Position numbers and translations under genes: made by a program. 64,000 bases of DNA from positions 1 through 64,000 of the forward strand of contig JAEUWP010000569.1 of the NCBI GenBank assembly GCA_018524725.1. Direction: 5' to 3'. The notes beneath the pieces are model-generated. The model was given only the letters and a program-made list of their open reading frames with translations. It ran no database searches and had not been told where the DNA came from. Source of the DNA: Podaxis mareebaensis. Taxonomy: Eukaryota; Basidiomycota; Agaricomycetes; Agaricales; Agaricaceae. Within the stretch, counting starts at the first letter, position 1; each line of letters starts with the position of its first letter. Of this stretch, positions 23,796 through 34,899 are shown piece after piece.

Positions 23796-24622
23796 TATTC
23801 TTTGGGTAATGACATTGTGTTCTTAGTTGTAGCTGGTCGTTCTCCTCGTTTATTACGGTCCTTATCCAAAATCTATGCTTCAGTGATGGCCTGGGGACAA
23901 TAATAACGGTAACATTTGTTATATTATACGAAAGGTGGAACTAATGTGCTCCTTTACCTTCTTATAATGTACCAGGGGACATCTAGACATTGATAAGAAG
24001 TGAGGCCGTAGCACGTGATCGGAGTTGACCTCCCCTAATCTTGCACCTGGTTATGAGCAAGCGTCTGGTATTAGGAATTCTTTTCTGCGAACCACCACCA
24101 CTGTCAGACTGGTGGTACTTCAAGGGCCTTGGAGCAACTCGCTGGCATAGTAAATAATATTTAACTATTGCGCGTTGATAAAACGAAAAGAGCGCTGTCG
24201 TGAGCTATACACTCCACCATTGAGATGTTGCCTGTGGTATGTCAACAGCAGGCTCGAAGCCATACCAAATTATGGCTCGCTGATGGCATTCTGGGGTTTA
24301 TCGATGCTTTAGAGCTCAAACACTGTTCAAACCGAACGGGTTACAGTAAGCACGCTTCTGTTTTTTCTTTCTTTCTGATGACCACTGGATGACCATTGCA
24401 TTTTGTCATAGGATGACACCCAAACCAATCGTGCGATAAGGATAGTGAGTGACACATCAGATGAGTTGAGATACATTCACCTATCTGTTAAACAGGCAGA
24501 TGAGACTGATGCAGAGTCACGACTTGTCAGTCTTTACTGTACTTCTGCTCTTCTTTCTTACAGAACTCACTTAGGACGTCCCAGCGCATAAATGCGCGAG
24601 ATTATCTTCGAACTCCAGGTGA
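23796..24622. other. KDZ interior upstream of the Spt5-like gene
   Basis: No ORF with a motif. It may hold the promoter and first exon of the Spt5-like gene, which I could not place. Splice-like CTTACAG and CTTAG sites occur at about 24563 and 24575. Confidence 0.4.
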
Positions 24623-26999
24623 CTGAACAATCCTTTTATTGATATTGAAGCTGCGGTAGATGATGATGATGATGAGGACGAAGCTGAGGAGGACAACATG
24701 GATGGTAAGTGTACTAGTAATTTTTATTCACATTGATTGAGCATCTCCCTTAGATTTCTTTGTCAGGGATAAAGACCTTGATGAACATATTAGTTCCCGT
24801 CCTCAACTGGACCTCAAGAACGAGCTTGGTCGGGATGGTTTGCCCCTACTTGCATTAGCTGATAAATACATTCGCGTGTCTCACTCTGGCAAACCCGGGC
24901 CAGAATCAACCGTTCAAACTCGAGGACCACATTCATTGATCAGCCTTCCTCCTCGTGAAGATGATTGGGAGCTATGGGAGGTGCCTGTAAATGTACGTGC
25001 ACTCAATTGATTTCAGTGTCTCCATTTTGACATCATTGCATAGGTGGGTTCTGAATACACGATAGTCTATCGCATCTTAACACGGGTTTCTGAGGGCATG
25101 TACATGCACCATGACCCTCCTCGGAGTGCATTTGCAGCATGTGGTATCCCGGGGAGGATATACGTTGAAGCTCAACGGTGGGTGGATGTCGCGGCCATAT
25201 GCAAGGGGATGTTGGGAGTAAGGTGGTGGGAGACGCATGTTGTAACTTTCGCTGACAGTATGAATTATCTCAACTGCCGACAACACATGTTTTCTCCCTG
25301 CCAGAATAAGTGGATTCGTCTCAAGAAAAAGCCGTATACAAATGATCTGGCTTTTGTTTGTAGTGTTCAGCCCAAGGAACGACTCGAAGTGATTGTGGTG
25401 CCTCGTATCCGATATGCATCCAGTACTTCTAAGGACAAATGCCCAAGAACCAAGCGGTCTACAAGACCAGCTGCCCAGCTCTTCGATCCAAAGAAAGCAG
25501 TTGCCATGTCTGGACCCTCGAGTCTCCAAACAAAAGAATCCAGTGATTCTCCCAAATGTTTCATCTATTCCTCCCTCACTTTCGACTCTTCTGGTTTCCT
25601 CTTGCTCAATGTCGGTGCTTCAGATTACTACCACCTTGAGATCTACCCCACCATTCCTCAGCTCACGCAGTTCATGAACTGTATATCTATTCCCACTCCT
25701 GTCAAATTGCATGCCCTCCGTCTCGCCCAGAGCTGGGAGTTCAAGCCGGGTGACCAAGTCAAGATCATTGGTTCAACCTATGCTGAACATATAGGAGTTG
25801 TTGACGCCACCCTTCAGTCGCATACCTATGTCCGCCTACTGGACACAGGCGGCACTGGTGTGCATGGGACAGTTCAGGTGCCCAATCACCTCATTTGCCG
25901 CCATTATAAGGTTGGTGATTATGTCAAGGTCAAGTCTGGGCAAGATGTGGGATATGTCGGTTACATTTTGCATATTGATGACAATGAAGATCAAGTTGTT
26001 ATCTGCAACCCCAAGGTGTTGGTGAGTGGGTACTTCTGAAGTTATTGCTCTAGTCTCACAAGCAAACTAGCCGTTTCAAATCAATGTACCTATCCCCTTT
26101 GTTGAGTTTGCTGACCTGGGACTGCAATTCGGACGACCACTGAGCCCTGAAACTTCGGGTGCTGTCAACATGAAGGATTATGGCTATTCACATTATGAAA
26201 ACCTTCCTGTGGTTGTCATCTGCGGTCCTCTGAAGAGTCGTTCGGGTGTTGTCAAGACGGTCAGCATCCAAGAAAAGGCCTTAATTGAATTGAGGGGTTC
26301 GCATTCCCAGAGCAATAAGCTCCAGCTGCTGGATCTTCGAGATCTGGCCTTTGAATTGTATGTTTCCTTTCTGGAAATAAATAATGTGCTAATATACTCC
26401 GCCAGGGGCACTTGTGATTGGTATATAGTTACGAAGGACTACCAATTTGAAAAGATCACCGGCATACCTGAAGCATGCTCAATTCTTAGGACTATATCTA
26501 TAAGAGCATCGACTCCCGAGCCTGAAAAAATCGCTACTTCTTCGGATGACCTTGGACCTTGGACCATAGATTTTATGGACAGGCATTCGGCCGACCCCTC
26601 CATCCGTGAGTATTGTTTCCTGAATGTTTACATGATCTATTTACAATTGGTTGACTAGCGCATGATTTCTGGTTGATGAAACTGCCCCATCGTGACACTT
26701 TTGGGGTTCTCCGAGTGATGATAGACAGCTGCGGCGCCTTCGAGAGCAGCAAGTGGGATAAGCAGGTTGGTTGCTACAAGGGCCTTGACGGGAATCAGGT
26801 GCTCGTTTTCATTCAAAAGGACAAGCTTGTTGTCCCATATTTCTATATAGTCCCGGTTCGTCCAGTTAAAAAGAGGCAGTGGGTTCATTGTCTTGCGGAT
26901 GGGAAGGACCTTGGAGCTCGCTTTGAGGTCTTAGAGTATGGTGTAGCAGAGTGCAAGTTAACTTCTTATCGTGGTGGTAATAAGGGTAAAACCTTGTGA
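24623..26999 (+). CDS. Spt5-like protein (acidic N-terminus, NGN, KOW motifs) carried by the KDZ element
   Basis: Visible exons join in phase: 24623-24704, 24754-24992, 25044-26021, 26071-26357, 26406-26605 and 26659-26999. The first exon is acidic (NPFIDIEAAVDDDDDEDE), as in Spt5. An NGN-like domain follows (WELWEVPVNVGSEYTIVYRI and IPGRIYVEAQRWVDVAAICK, compare Spt5 GYIYIEA). KOW motifs follow: FKPGDQVKIIGSTYAEHIGV, YKVGDYVKVKSGQDVGYVGY and CGPLKSRSGVVKTV. Cellular Spt5 binds Spt4 and RNA polymerase to support elongation; whether this copy does so is unknown. It lacks the long CTR of true Spt5. The start is not found: the frame upstream of 24623 meets a TGA at 24620 with plausible coding before it. 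It lies 332 bp upstream of the transposase, on the same strand. Confidence 0.75.
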
Positions 27000-27331
27000 A
27001 CAATTGCCACCGCTGATTTAGCATTAGTGTCTTGACATGGCTGTATTGTTTTTTTCATGTACGAAATTGTTGCGATTTATATATGTAGACAATGAATTAG
27101 ATTTGGAATAGAGATTTTCTTGTAGCTAGATCTGAGAACCGTTTGTTGATATGTTCCAGCTCACTGTGCCTACAGGTTCCTGGACCTCCGACCTCCGACT
27201 TCTGACTTGTTACTGGTGATGTATGTGTTTACCTCTCTAGCTACAATTTGACTAATGCCCGTTCTAGTTGTTGATTTCCGCAAACCGCCTCTCTGCAACC
27301 ACTCTTCGACTCTCATTCGTAACGACTATCA

Positions 27332-30300
27332 ATGGGGAAATGCAAGAAACCAGTTGGTATCTTTGCCCTCAATGACGCACCATTGCCTGCGAAGAAGGCA
27401 AGACAATTGTGTGAAGACCATCCCCTCGTAGTGGGCACCTCGGTAGATGAAGGAGAAACAGATACAGCGGAGGAAGTGATACCTCGAGACGTTCAAGATG
27501 AGGAAGTACACAAGAAGAAGCAGGTGAATGTTTTAGTTTGCTCACGGGCCCTCATGTGCTAATTCTTTCTCAGGGCATGTCGGTGAAACTGGTGGCCTTC
27601 ACACCGGATATATTGAAGGAAATTCAGGATCAAATCCTTTCATTAGAGGCCAGAGACTTGGCTGGAGAACCTTGTACGGCCTGTCAATCTTCGCCTTTAC
27701 TGGAAGGAGGAGAGGACCGAAGAGCGATGTTCTGCTGTCTTGAATGCTTTAACCACACCCCTCTCTGCTCCGACTGCATCGTGCAAAGGCATTGCCAACA
27801 GCCCTTCCACCATATACAGAGATGGACGGAGAGCTTTTTTGAAAAGGCTTCCTTGTATGATCTCGGGCACATCATATATCTGGGTCATAACAGGGACAAG
27901 TGCCCTCATAATTGCGGGATGCCCTATACCTTTGTTGTTATCCACACAAATGGAGTCCACTGTCGGCGAATCCTCTACTGCAATTGCCGTCCCTCCACCC
28001 GTAGTCAAGACAGAGCCCTCCAGCTCATTCAACATCAATTATTCCCACCAACTCTTGACCTACCACAGACAGCCTTTACTTTTCATGTTCTTGATGACTT
28101 TCACCGACATTCATTAAGTGCCAAGATTTCAGCGTATGATTACTTTGATGCTCTCCAGAAACACACAGATGCCGTGTTTCCTCAGAATGTTCCAGTAAGT
28201 TCATCCTTCTGAAAGCTCATTCATGCTCTAACTTGATTCATAGGATTGCTACAAGGAATTCAAGATCGCTATGTGCCTTTGGCATTATCTGGCACTCCAT
28301 CACCATTCAGGCCAGGATCACAACATCGATAGTGTCTTGACTCATCAACGTCCTGGGTCTCTTGTCGTGAGATGTCCCACTTGTCCTGAAGCTGGCTTCA
28401 ATGTTGAGGAATGGGTGATGGAACTTGCTCCGGATGAGAAGACATGGGTGAATTCTGACTTTATGGGTAATTGCACTGAAGCTAACGGGAGCCTAGCCAC
28501 TTATACACGCTCTTTGTCTTGGCTGATGGAAATTTCCAGCTTCAATGGAAAAAGAAGAATGATGACCCATCTGACAAATCTCTCAATGCTGGCAATGCAT
28601 ATTTCGTTGATGATGACAGGTACCAAGAGTATCTCAAGTCCGTATCTAACAAAGCAGATGTCAGTATTTTTCCTGATGGCATTTGTGATTATCACTTACG
28701 GGCCTGCCCACTATAGCATTCTATCTGCGCGAAATTGAAGGCCGTTCAGCAGCAAGATCAATCAAAATTCAAAGATGCTGTAGTGTCAGGTGTCATTGCC
28801 ATCCAATGCGCCTGGCATGGCTTCTATCTACCGCAGGGGATGGTGGATCTTGACAAGGGAGAGTCGTAAGGCTAGTTCATGTTCAGCATTTTACTGAGAC
28901 TGATCTTTCTATAGCTACGTCAAGACAGACTATGCATTATTCAATGTGCTTGGAGTGGAAGGCTCTCGCTTGAACTCAATCTCTCTCAGTTATGATATTT
29001 GGTGTCAGTTTTCGAAGAAGTTGGGTGAACACGTCCACTGCAATTTCCCCGGATTTGTTCCGCTACTGAAGTGTATCAGAGGAGCTGTTCCAAAGATGCA
29101 CATCAATGGGCATAATGTGGACTGCCAGATTAATCATTCCTTCGTCTATGAGCCTTATTCTGGAATGACATGTGGCGAGGGTATTGAGAGTGCGTGGTCT
29201 GAGCAAAACCATGCCGCAGCTTTCACGAAGGAGCAGAATGCGGGTCACAGACATGATACCCTTGATGACTTTAACGGGTATTGGAATTGGACTAAACTGC
29301 ACCAACTATGTAAGTTGTGGGTCTTGAGATTTACGATGATCGCTGACCACTCTATAGCTTATTTCCTATCACAGCAGCGCAAGAAATGGAAGGCTATATA
29401 CATGAATAAAAACAAAAGCTTTGCCAGTTTCTCAAGAACGATATCAGAGAATTTATTGGCGAAGTGGGAGTTAATGACCCCAGTGACACATTCCAAGTCC
29501 AAGTTGTATCAGGTTCAAGGAAACGGTAAGTATGGCTTTCTTCTGCTATATCCATTCTGATTCTTGTGTACATAGTGCACTCACAACAGCAGGCTTACTC
29601 CACCCTGCTGGAAAAGGGAGAACAGTCAACTTTTGTGGGCTTGATGGGCTTTATCCAACATGGTCTTGAGCTTGAGACCTTCCAGTAAGTTTGCATGTAT
29701 CCGTCAGTTGTATGTAATACTCTAACATCAATTCAGAGCAACGCTGCGCCAGGCAATAGATTCAGATATCGAGGATGAGCGTGCGCAGTTGGTTGCTTCT
29801 CTACGAAGTTGGAGGATCATGCAGCATGAACTATACCCCTCTCTGAGACCATTACCCCCGATTGATGAAAACAAGCCGGAACACACAGTGCTCCTCCTTC
29901 CCTCGGCATACACTCCCCATCAGCGATGGCTTTACGGGCTCACGGAAGCCACAAAAGTTGAACTTGAACTTCGACTTGGACATGCATTCGATGTCCTTTC
30001 CGACTTACGAGATACGATCCATGAGTATAACCACCTTATTACTCACAAACGGATCAATCCAGGGAGTCAAAGTATTGGCAGGCAGACACTGGCAGAGCTC
30101 ACGGAGGTCAAGTCCAGGATGGCAATGCTAAAAGTGCATTATATGCGCTCATATTCGGTGCTTATCTCGTTGGATTGTAATGTGGAGAAAGAAGGGTTAC
30201 ATCCACTGGACGAAAGTCAGTTATGGGGGAAAAATATTTGGTTACCTCATGTAATTGGTGATTCGACCAAGGAAAATCCGTGGTTCTGGTCAGTGGGAAA

Positions 30301-30618
30301 GCCAACAGGTATATTGGAGGATACGTGGCTAACTGAATGTAAGTGATTGCGCTCCAGTGTTACACTCACTGACATCTCTTAGTTGACTGCGCACGATGGT
30401 TCCGTGAGCGAGCGGCCCTAGATCAATTGAGGGAAGAGCTCAAGATCCTGGAAGAAGAGTTTCGACAAACACATCGGTCCTTCTCACAGATGAGTGAGGT
30501 ATGGGGCAAGCTAGCTCAACTAAGCACAAGCAATCGTGGCTATATGTGCTATGCACAACACCAAGCACATATTTTTGCTTTACTGGCAGCTGAGTGCTGG
30601 AAGCAGTGGAAAATGTAG
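27332..30618 (+). CDS. KDZ transposase with CxC2-like cysteine cluster, intact
   Basis: Transposase of the Kyakuja-Dileera-Zisupton class, the enzyme expected to cut and move the surrounding element. Ten exons join in phase: 27332-27523, 27574-28194, 28244-28447, 28492-28659, 28717-28865, 28915-29309, 29358-29525, 29576-29684, 29737-30338 and 30383-30618, giving 2844 nt and 947 aa. The CxC2-type cluster begins at residue 98 (CTAC, then FCCLECF, LCSDCIV, HCQQPFHHIQRW). Core motifs are YDIWCQF (471-477), KMHINGHNVDCQ (505-516) and YSGMTCGEGIESAWSEQN (526-543). The C-terminus is helical (LREELKILEEEF). The acceptor at 28491 is chosen because CTAG at 28496 would break phase. No stop or frameshift is found, so it could be active. 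Confidence 0.92.
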
Positions 30619-31013
30619 ACTTGGTGCATCTCTGGAGAATATTATTGGTTTCCACTCTTCTCTGTTTCAAGTGATCTTCTCAGCTTTAGATCATCTTCAT
30701 AACCGTCCCACAAATGGCTACAATATATTCGTGTGTTCAAACTTATTTGCAGACTGCCCTTGTTTGATTGATATAGTCCGAATCAGAAACAAGAGGACTT
30801 GGCAGGTGTGATTGGTGAGTGCAATATAGCTAGCTGTGGTGCTCATCCTGATTCGCTTAACCTGGCGGAACAAGCTAATAGATTCCCTAATTCTACGGGT
30901 GTAGATGTAGATACATGAACAATATTGCTGAATGCTCTGTAATGCCGACATGCAGAGTGCTTATGGTGAGCATCCCATTTCCTTGCCTGAAAGAACTGTT
31001 AGACTTACCTAAT
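30619..31013. other. KDZ interior downstream of the transposase
   Basis: The 3' flank of the transposase. No further coding motif. Confidence 0.5.
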
Positions 31014-31600
31014 GGGACTAGTCCTGGTTATCAGATTCCTCTTCGCAATCCCCGTCATACCCACTCTCGTCAACGACAATAACCCACTCGTCGCCAAAAC
31101 CGGGGCCCTCCGTATCAGCCTCGTAACTGCTATCGTCGTTGAACGGATCGATAGCGCACTTCATCCTCCCACTCCATCCACGGCCCCGACCGCCTTCACT
31201 TCCGGATCACACGTTTTTGTCATTCTTGAGGTTGCGATGTGCCCCCGTGTGGTGATCGACGAAGTGGTTGCCGCGCCTGAGGTCCTTGCTACGTACCCTT
31301 GCATGATGATTGGCAAAGCGGACCGCGCGAGGTCCTACTGTACCGTTGACGCAGTCTAGTGCGTGAGGCGCGTTTGCGTTGTCAATGGCGGGGCGGACCA
31401 TGTGAAGGACGCCTTGATAATGAAATGTAAGTTGTTTGTTTATGATGATGATTCAGAATCTTACCTTGTTCATCGTTCGGCTGCATCTCAACATTGTTCG
31501 TCCCTAGGACATCTCCAGCCTGCGTCGGAATCGCGTCCTCCTGTTCGGAATTGCCGCCAGTATCCTCGGCTCCTCTGATAGTAACGTTCCCACCATCAAC
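31014..31600 (-). CDS. Possible minus-strand gene near the KDZ right end, structure unresolved
   Basis: The minus strand reads an acidic C-terminus (DPFNDDSSYEADTEGPGFGD, then DESGYDGDCEEESDNQD, then a stop at about 31014). Upstream, after a possible intron of about 50 bp (31463-31412, GTAAGA...CAAG), comes VRPAIDNANAPHALD and a basic stretch. The two parts are in different frames near 31205, so an intron or a frameshift is missing. The family is not recognised. It might be a small accessory gene of the element or a host fragment. Confidence 0.35.
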
Positions 31601-32019
31601 ATCGACTAGTTCCCTGGAACCGGTAAGTACAGGAATATCCAGGTAATAGCAAGGAAATCGTACTTACCACATTACTATAGGTATTCCTTCGCTGTTGAGC
31701 ACGGTTGAACACGTAGTTTGCTTGGATACTCGGGAGTAGGACATTGATGTTGCGAAAGGTGAGGAACAGCCAAAAACCGTGTGATCATTATCTTAGCATT
31801 AATTATCTAATTGCTATCAAGGATGGCAGCAACGCAATGAAAATACGGTCATCTACATATTTTATACAGTACTGTCTCATGGTTTACCAATGATGTTTGG
31901 ACCAACCCGAACCCACATACACCCACAGACTCAGGGACGGACCTTGTATAAATTTATCTGGATAAGTAGCAGATAAGCGCGCACAAAAATAGCACATTGG
32001 AACGAATAATCCCCGGCAT

Positions 32020-32256
32020 GGGGAATGAATTATTTCGGATTATTTTGAGTAACCGCGTATTACGATGTTGGTCGACAAACTCATATGTTGCCCTGAAAAT
32101 CAAGAATAATCAAGAATAATCCGATTTTAAATCACATTTAATCAAAGGCCAGTTATTGAGACTATCTGCAAAAGTCCCAGATTATCTACAATAGTCCTAG
32201 ATTATCCAAGATTACTAAGGTATACAGGACGGAACACTCATAATATCAGTAATCCA
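32020..32256. repeat. KDZ right subterminal motif cluster
   Basis: Many GAATAATCC, AGATTATC and GGATTATT-type motifs, matching the cluster inside the left end. Confidence 0.6.
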
Positions 32257-32307
32257 TATTTGGACTGTATAATCATTATGCACGGCTACGGCCGTGCAGG
32301 AATAATC
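32257..32307 (-). repeat. KDZ right terminal inverted repeat
   Basis: The reverse complement matches 17348-17400, including GATTATTCC at the outer edge. Confidence 0.8.
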
Positions 32308-33760
32308 TTGGCTTTTGCCATCCCCGGCGATAACCAGGTGGAAATAACTTCGTGAAGAGCACATAGTCATGGCTTTGGTCATTCACAAGTGGTAAAGCTA
32401 CACTCCAGGCTCAGAATTTCGGCGGTGAGCCCCAGTGCTGCGAAAGGTCATATTTAAGTCGTTTGCGGAGAAGTGGATGGCTCTGAGGCTCTGCCTGCCC
32501 GGAGAGAAGCAGATTGTCTACGTTCACCTACGACTTCATACGCAGCAAAACGGACGTTAACAGTACCCCTGACTATCCTAGTGGAACCATGATCAGGATA
32601 GAGCGATTTTTACTGACAATTTTTTTTTTCAATTTTCATCCGAAAAAAACATTGGGATAATTTCTAATTAGAAATGCCACCCTGAGTCTGAGGCGTTCTT
32701 TGATGCAGAGCCGCTTTGGAGACTGACAGTTTCATGGAATGTTCTGAGTTTTCAGTTTTTGCGTTTGTGAGTGAGCTCGATGAACAAATAACGATATTAA
32801 GTTTGATCGACCAGAGTCCGACTGCACGCCAGTGCACGAAATCGCGGCAGGTTTTCTTAAAATTCATCCAAATCTTATCCGCAATTCGCTCAGGGTAGCA
32901 CAATTTTCCAGGGTCCTATGTTAACATCTTCCCGACCAATCATGACGAAGGCCTGAAGCCCAAAGTTTCGAAATGGTCCAAAACGGCACGTACCTTAGAT
33001 GGACCTGACATTATCCATACCTTCACAAGCCTTAATTATGTCATTCTCCATCCTATGTCATTTTTCGGGCCTTGCTTGGCCTTATGCTCTGATGGCTCTC
33101 TCCACCTTGCAGCAATGCATCACATCCTCGAAACCGCCTCCAACCCCTATGCATTTTTGTTACAGGTTCTTCTGATTAGGTGCGTCCTCATTCCTCGAAT
33201 AAGTTTGTTCGTATTCTGCTAGGGCTCTGCCGGTCCCACCTACCTCCATCGGATCTCGGGTCTTCTAGGTATCGAATCCCTAAATCACAGCTTCTATTCG
33301 GCACCGTGAGTTCGCAACAGTCAACGTCTTCGAGTAGCCGATTACACATGTTGACCTGCACCACTGTCTTCTAGGACTTCCCTTCCGCCCTTCATTCACA
33401 CAAGCAGGTTTACTGAGATCCTGAACACGATTTGCTGTCGCCGAGACAAAAAAAGGCCGACGTCTTTTTCTGGGCAAAGTGCAAACACATTTGGGTTCAA
33501 AGATCCAATGTGAACATCAGGAGACATTGTGGCCCGACATAAGTATTGCGGTTGTAGGGTGACAAGTACTCGTTCCTCGTTGCTGTCGCTCGTTTCTGTC
33601 ATCAATTTCATTTCATTGGAAAGATACTTGTATATATACCTAATCCAACATACGGCTTCTTGCTAAATTATAACAAACGTTTGGCTACCTGAACATTTCG
33701 CTTTTTATACCCCACAGACCTCCAATTACATCCCACACATGCATATATCATCCAACGACT
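32308..33760. other. Intergenic, right flank of the KDZ element
   Basis: No ORF with a motif on either strand (largest about 80 codons). A poly-T run lies at about 32621. Nothing else is seen. Confidence 0.5.
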
Positions 33761-34507
33761 TCATTCAAGCTTCCACTTGAAGACCACAGTGTATCCCTCG
33801 TCAAGATCCCCAAGTTCGCCGTCGGAATACGCAATGAGCTCATACTCATCTTCAACTCCATCATCAACCACGCTGCCACGACGCGACCACAAGATCCGCG
33901 CCTTTTCCCGCCCCTCAGAATTTGATATATTTGGAGTGATCCCATGTTCCCCAGAGACGTTCACCTTGACATCCTGGGACACGTTGGTTCCTGATACAGA
34001 GGCCGAGGGACTTTCCAAATCATGACTATCACCACCGCCATTCCCGCCACCACTCTTCCCGTCTGCATCGCTTGTTCCCTTGATCGTCCGCTTTCTCCAC
34101 GCAATTGCAGAACACTCCTCAAATGACAGCTTCGTGAAATCAATATCAAGGTGTGCGAGACCCCCAACTTCCATCATCCCAGCATCACCAAAGAACTTGA
34201 GGAGTTCTTGGTTCTTTGGACTGGCGATCCATTCGTTATGAGCTTGGACCGATGTCCAACCTGAGATCAGGTATATCGTCGTAGTTAATGCGGGGGTTCC
34301 GCTAGTCGCTGCTTCGTTCGATCCCTCTGCTTTGAGCCCCTTGGCATTTTTGTGGGAAAAGAAGAAGTATAGGGGATAGCCTGACCATGAGGATTGGGCT
34401 TGGGACGCGCTGAGGAAGTCGGCGATAAGTTTGGGAGTTTGGAGGGTGGTTGGCGGTATGAGATTTAAGAAGGCGAGTTCGGTAATCGGGTACTGTGGAT
34501 TCGACAT
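33761..34507 (-). CDS. ABM-like dimeric alpha/beta-barrel protein
   Basis: A single exon of 248 aa. The segment LISGWTSVQAHNEWIASPKN, followed by LAHLDIDF, matches the fungal branch of the antibiotic biosynthesis monooxygenase (ABM)-like fold, a small ferredoxin-like barrel that often binds hydrophobic or quinone substrates. The N-terminal part (ITELAFLNLIPP) also fits this branch. The C-terminal ~110 residues are low-complexity (Ser/Gly/Asp-rich) with a final short conserved-looking stretch (EGYTVVFKWKLE). No signal peptide. The substrate is unknown, and many fungal members are not proven enzymes. A further ATG upstream would only extend an out-of-frame ORF. Confidence 0.7.
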   Translation of the reverse strand: MSNPQYPITELAFLNLIPPTTLQTPKLIADFLSASQAQSSWSGYPLYFFFSHKNAKGLKAEGSNEAATSGTPALTTTIYLISGWTSVQAHNEWIASPKNQELLKFFGDAGMMEVGGLAHLDIDFTKLSFEECSAIAWRKRTIKGTSDADGKSGGGNGGGDSHDLESPSASVSGTNVSQDVKVNVSGEHGITPNISNSEGREKARILWSRRGSVVDDGVEDEYELIAYSDGELGDLDEGYTVVFKWKLE

Positions 34508-34899
34508 CGGTGCCCTGGTCTTCGAAGAGGGTACTGAGATAAGTTATTAGCGACGAAGTCTTTGGCGGACATGCCTGGAGGGTATCCTCCATAAATAGTC
34601 ACCGATCTCAAACGTACGCGTAAGCAATCGTAAGTGTACGCGTAATCGTATATGTAGCATGATTGATTATTACCACACTTTGCATCCTCAATCAGTGTTC
34701 TAGCACTTTTCCGTCATCAGCCAGAGCGTCAACAGGGGTTGGATCCCGTGAGATAGATCCAGGGCATTAGCTTCCACCTTCGTGGTACTTCGTTGAAGTA
34801 TCGGCCGAGGGACTGAGCAATTTGTACTTATGCTACGGACAGCATTTCGGATATTAAAAGTCAAAGATCACTAGCTGTATTCACCCTAAGTTTTACAAG

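Larger units (their letters stand above)
17348..32307 (+). mobile_element. KDZ-class DNA transposon, about 15 kb, apparently intact
   Basis: It is bounded by imperfect terminal inverted repeats of about 50 bp (17348-17400 and 32257-32307) that both begin GATTATTCC and share the core GTAGCC.TGCATA.TGATTAT. Just inside each end lie dense clusters of AATAATCC/GGATTATC-type motifs, as expected of transposase-binding subterminal repeats. Inside are an open 947-aa KDZ transposase, an Spt5-like NGN/KOW protein, and four further genes or gene remnants. CpG content looks normal, in sharp contrast with the 49-64 kb region. I could not find a target-site duplication directly outside the repeats, so the exact ends may be off by some bases. 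KDZ elements are established in basidiomycetes; the cargo described here is inferred from position between the repeats. Confidence 0.85.

Noticed and set aside
28448..28500. Frameshift in the KDZ transposase
   Set aside because: Using the CTAG acceptor at 28496 breaks phase, but the AG at 28491 restores it and the downstream family motifs, so no frameshift is needed.
17348..32307. TET/JBP dioxygenase as KDZ cargo
   Set aside because: Such genes are often linked to KDZ elements, so I looked for the iron-binding core. No reading frame inside the element shows it.
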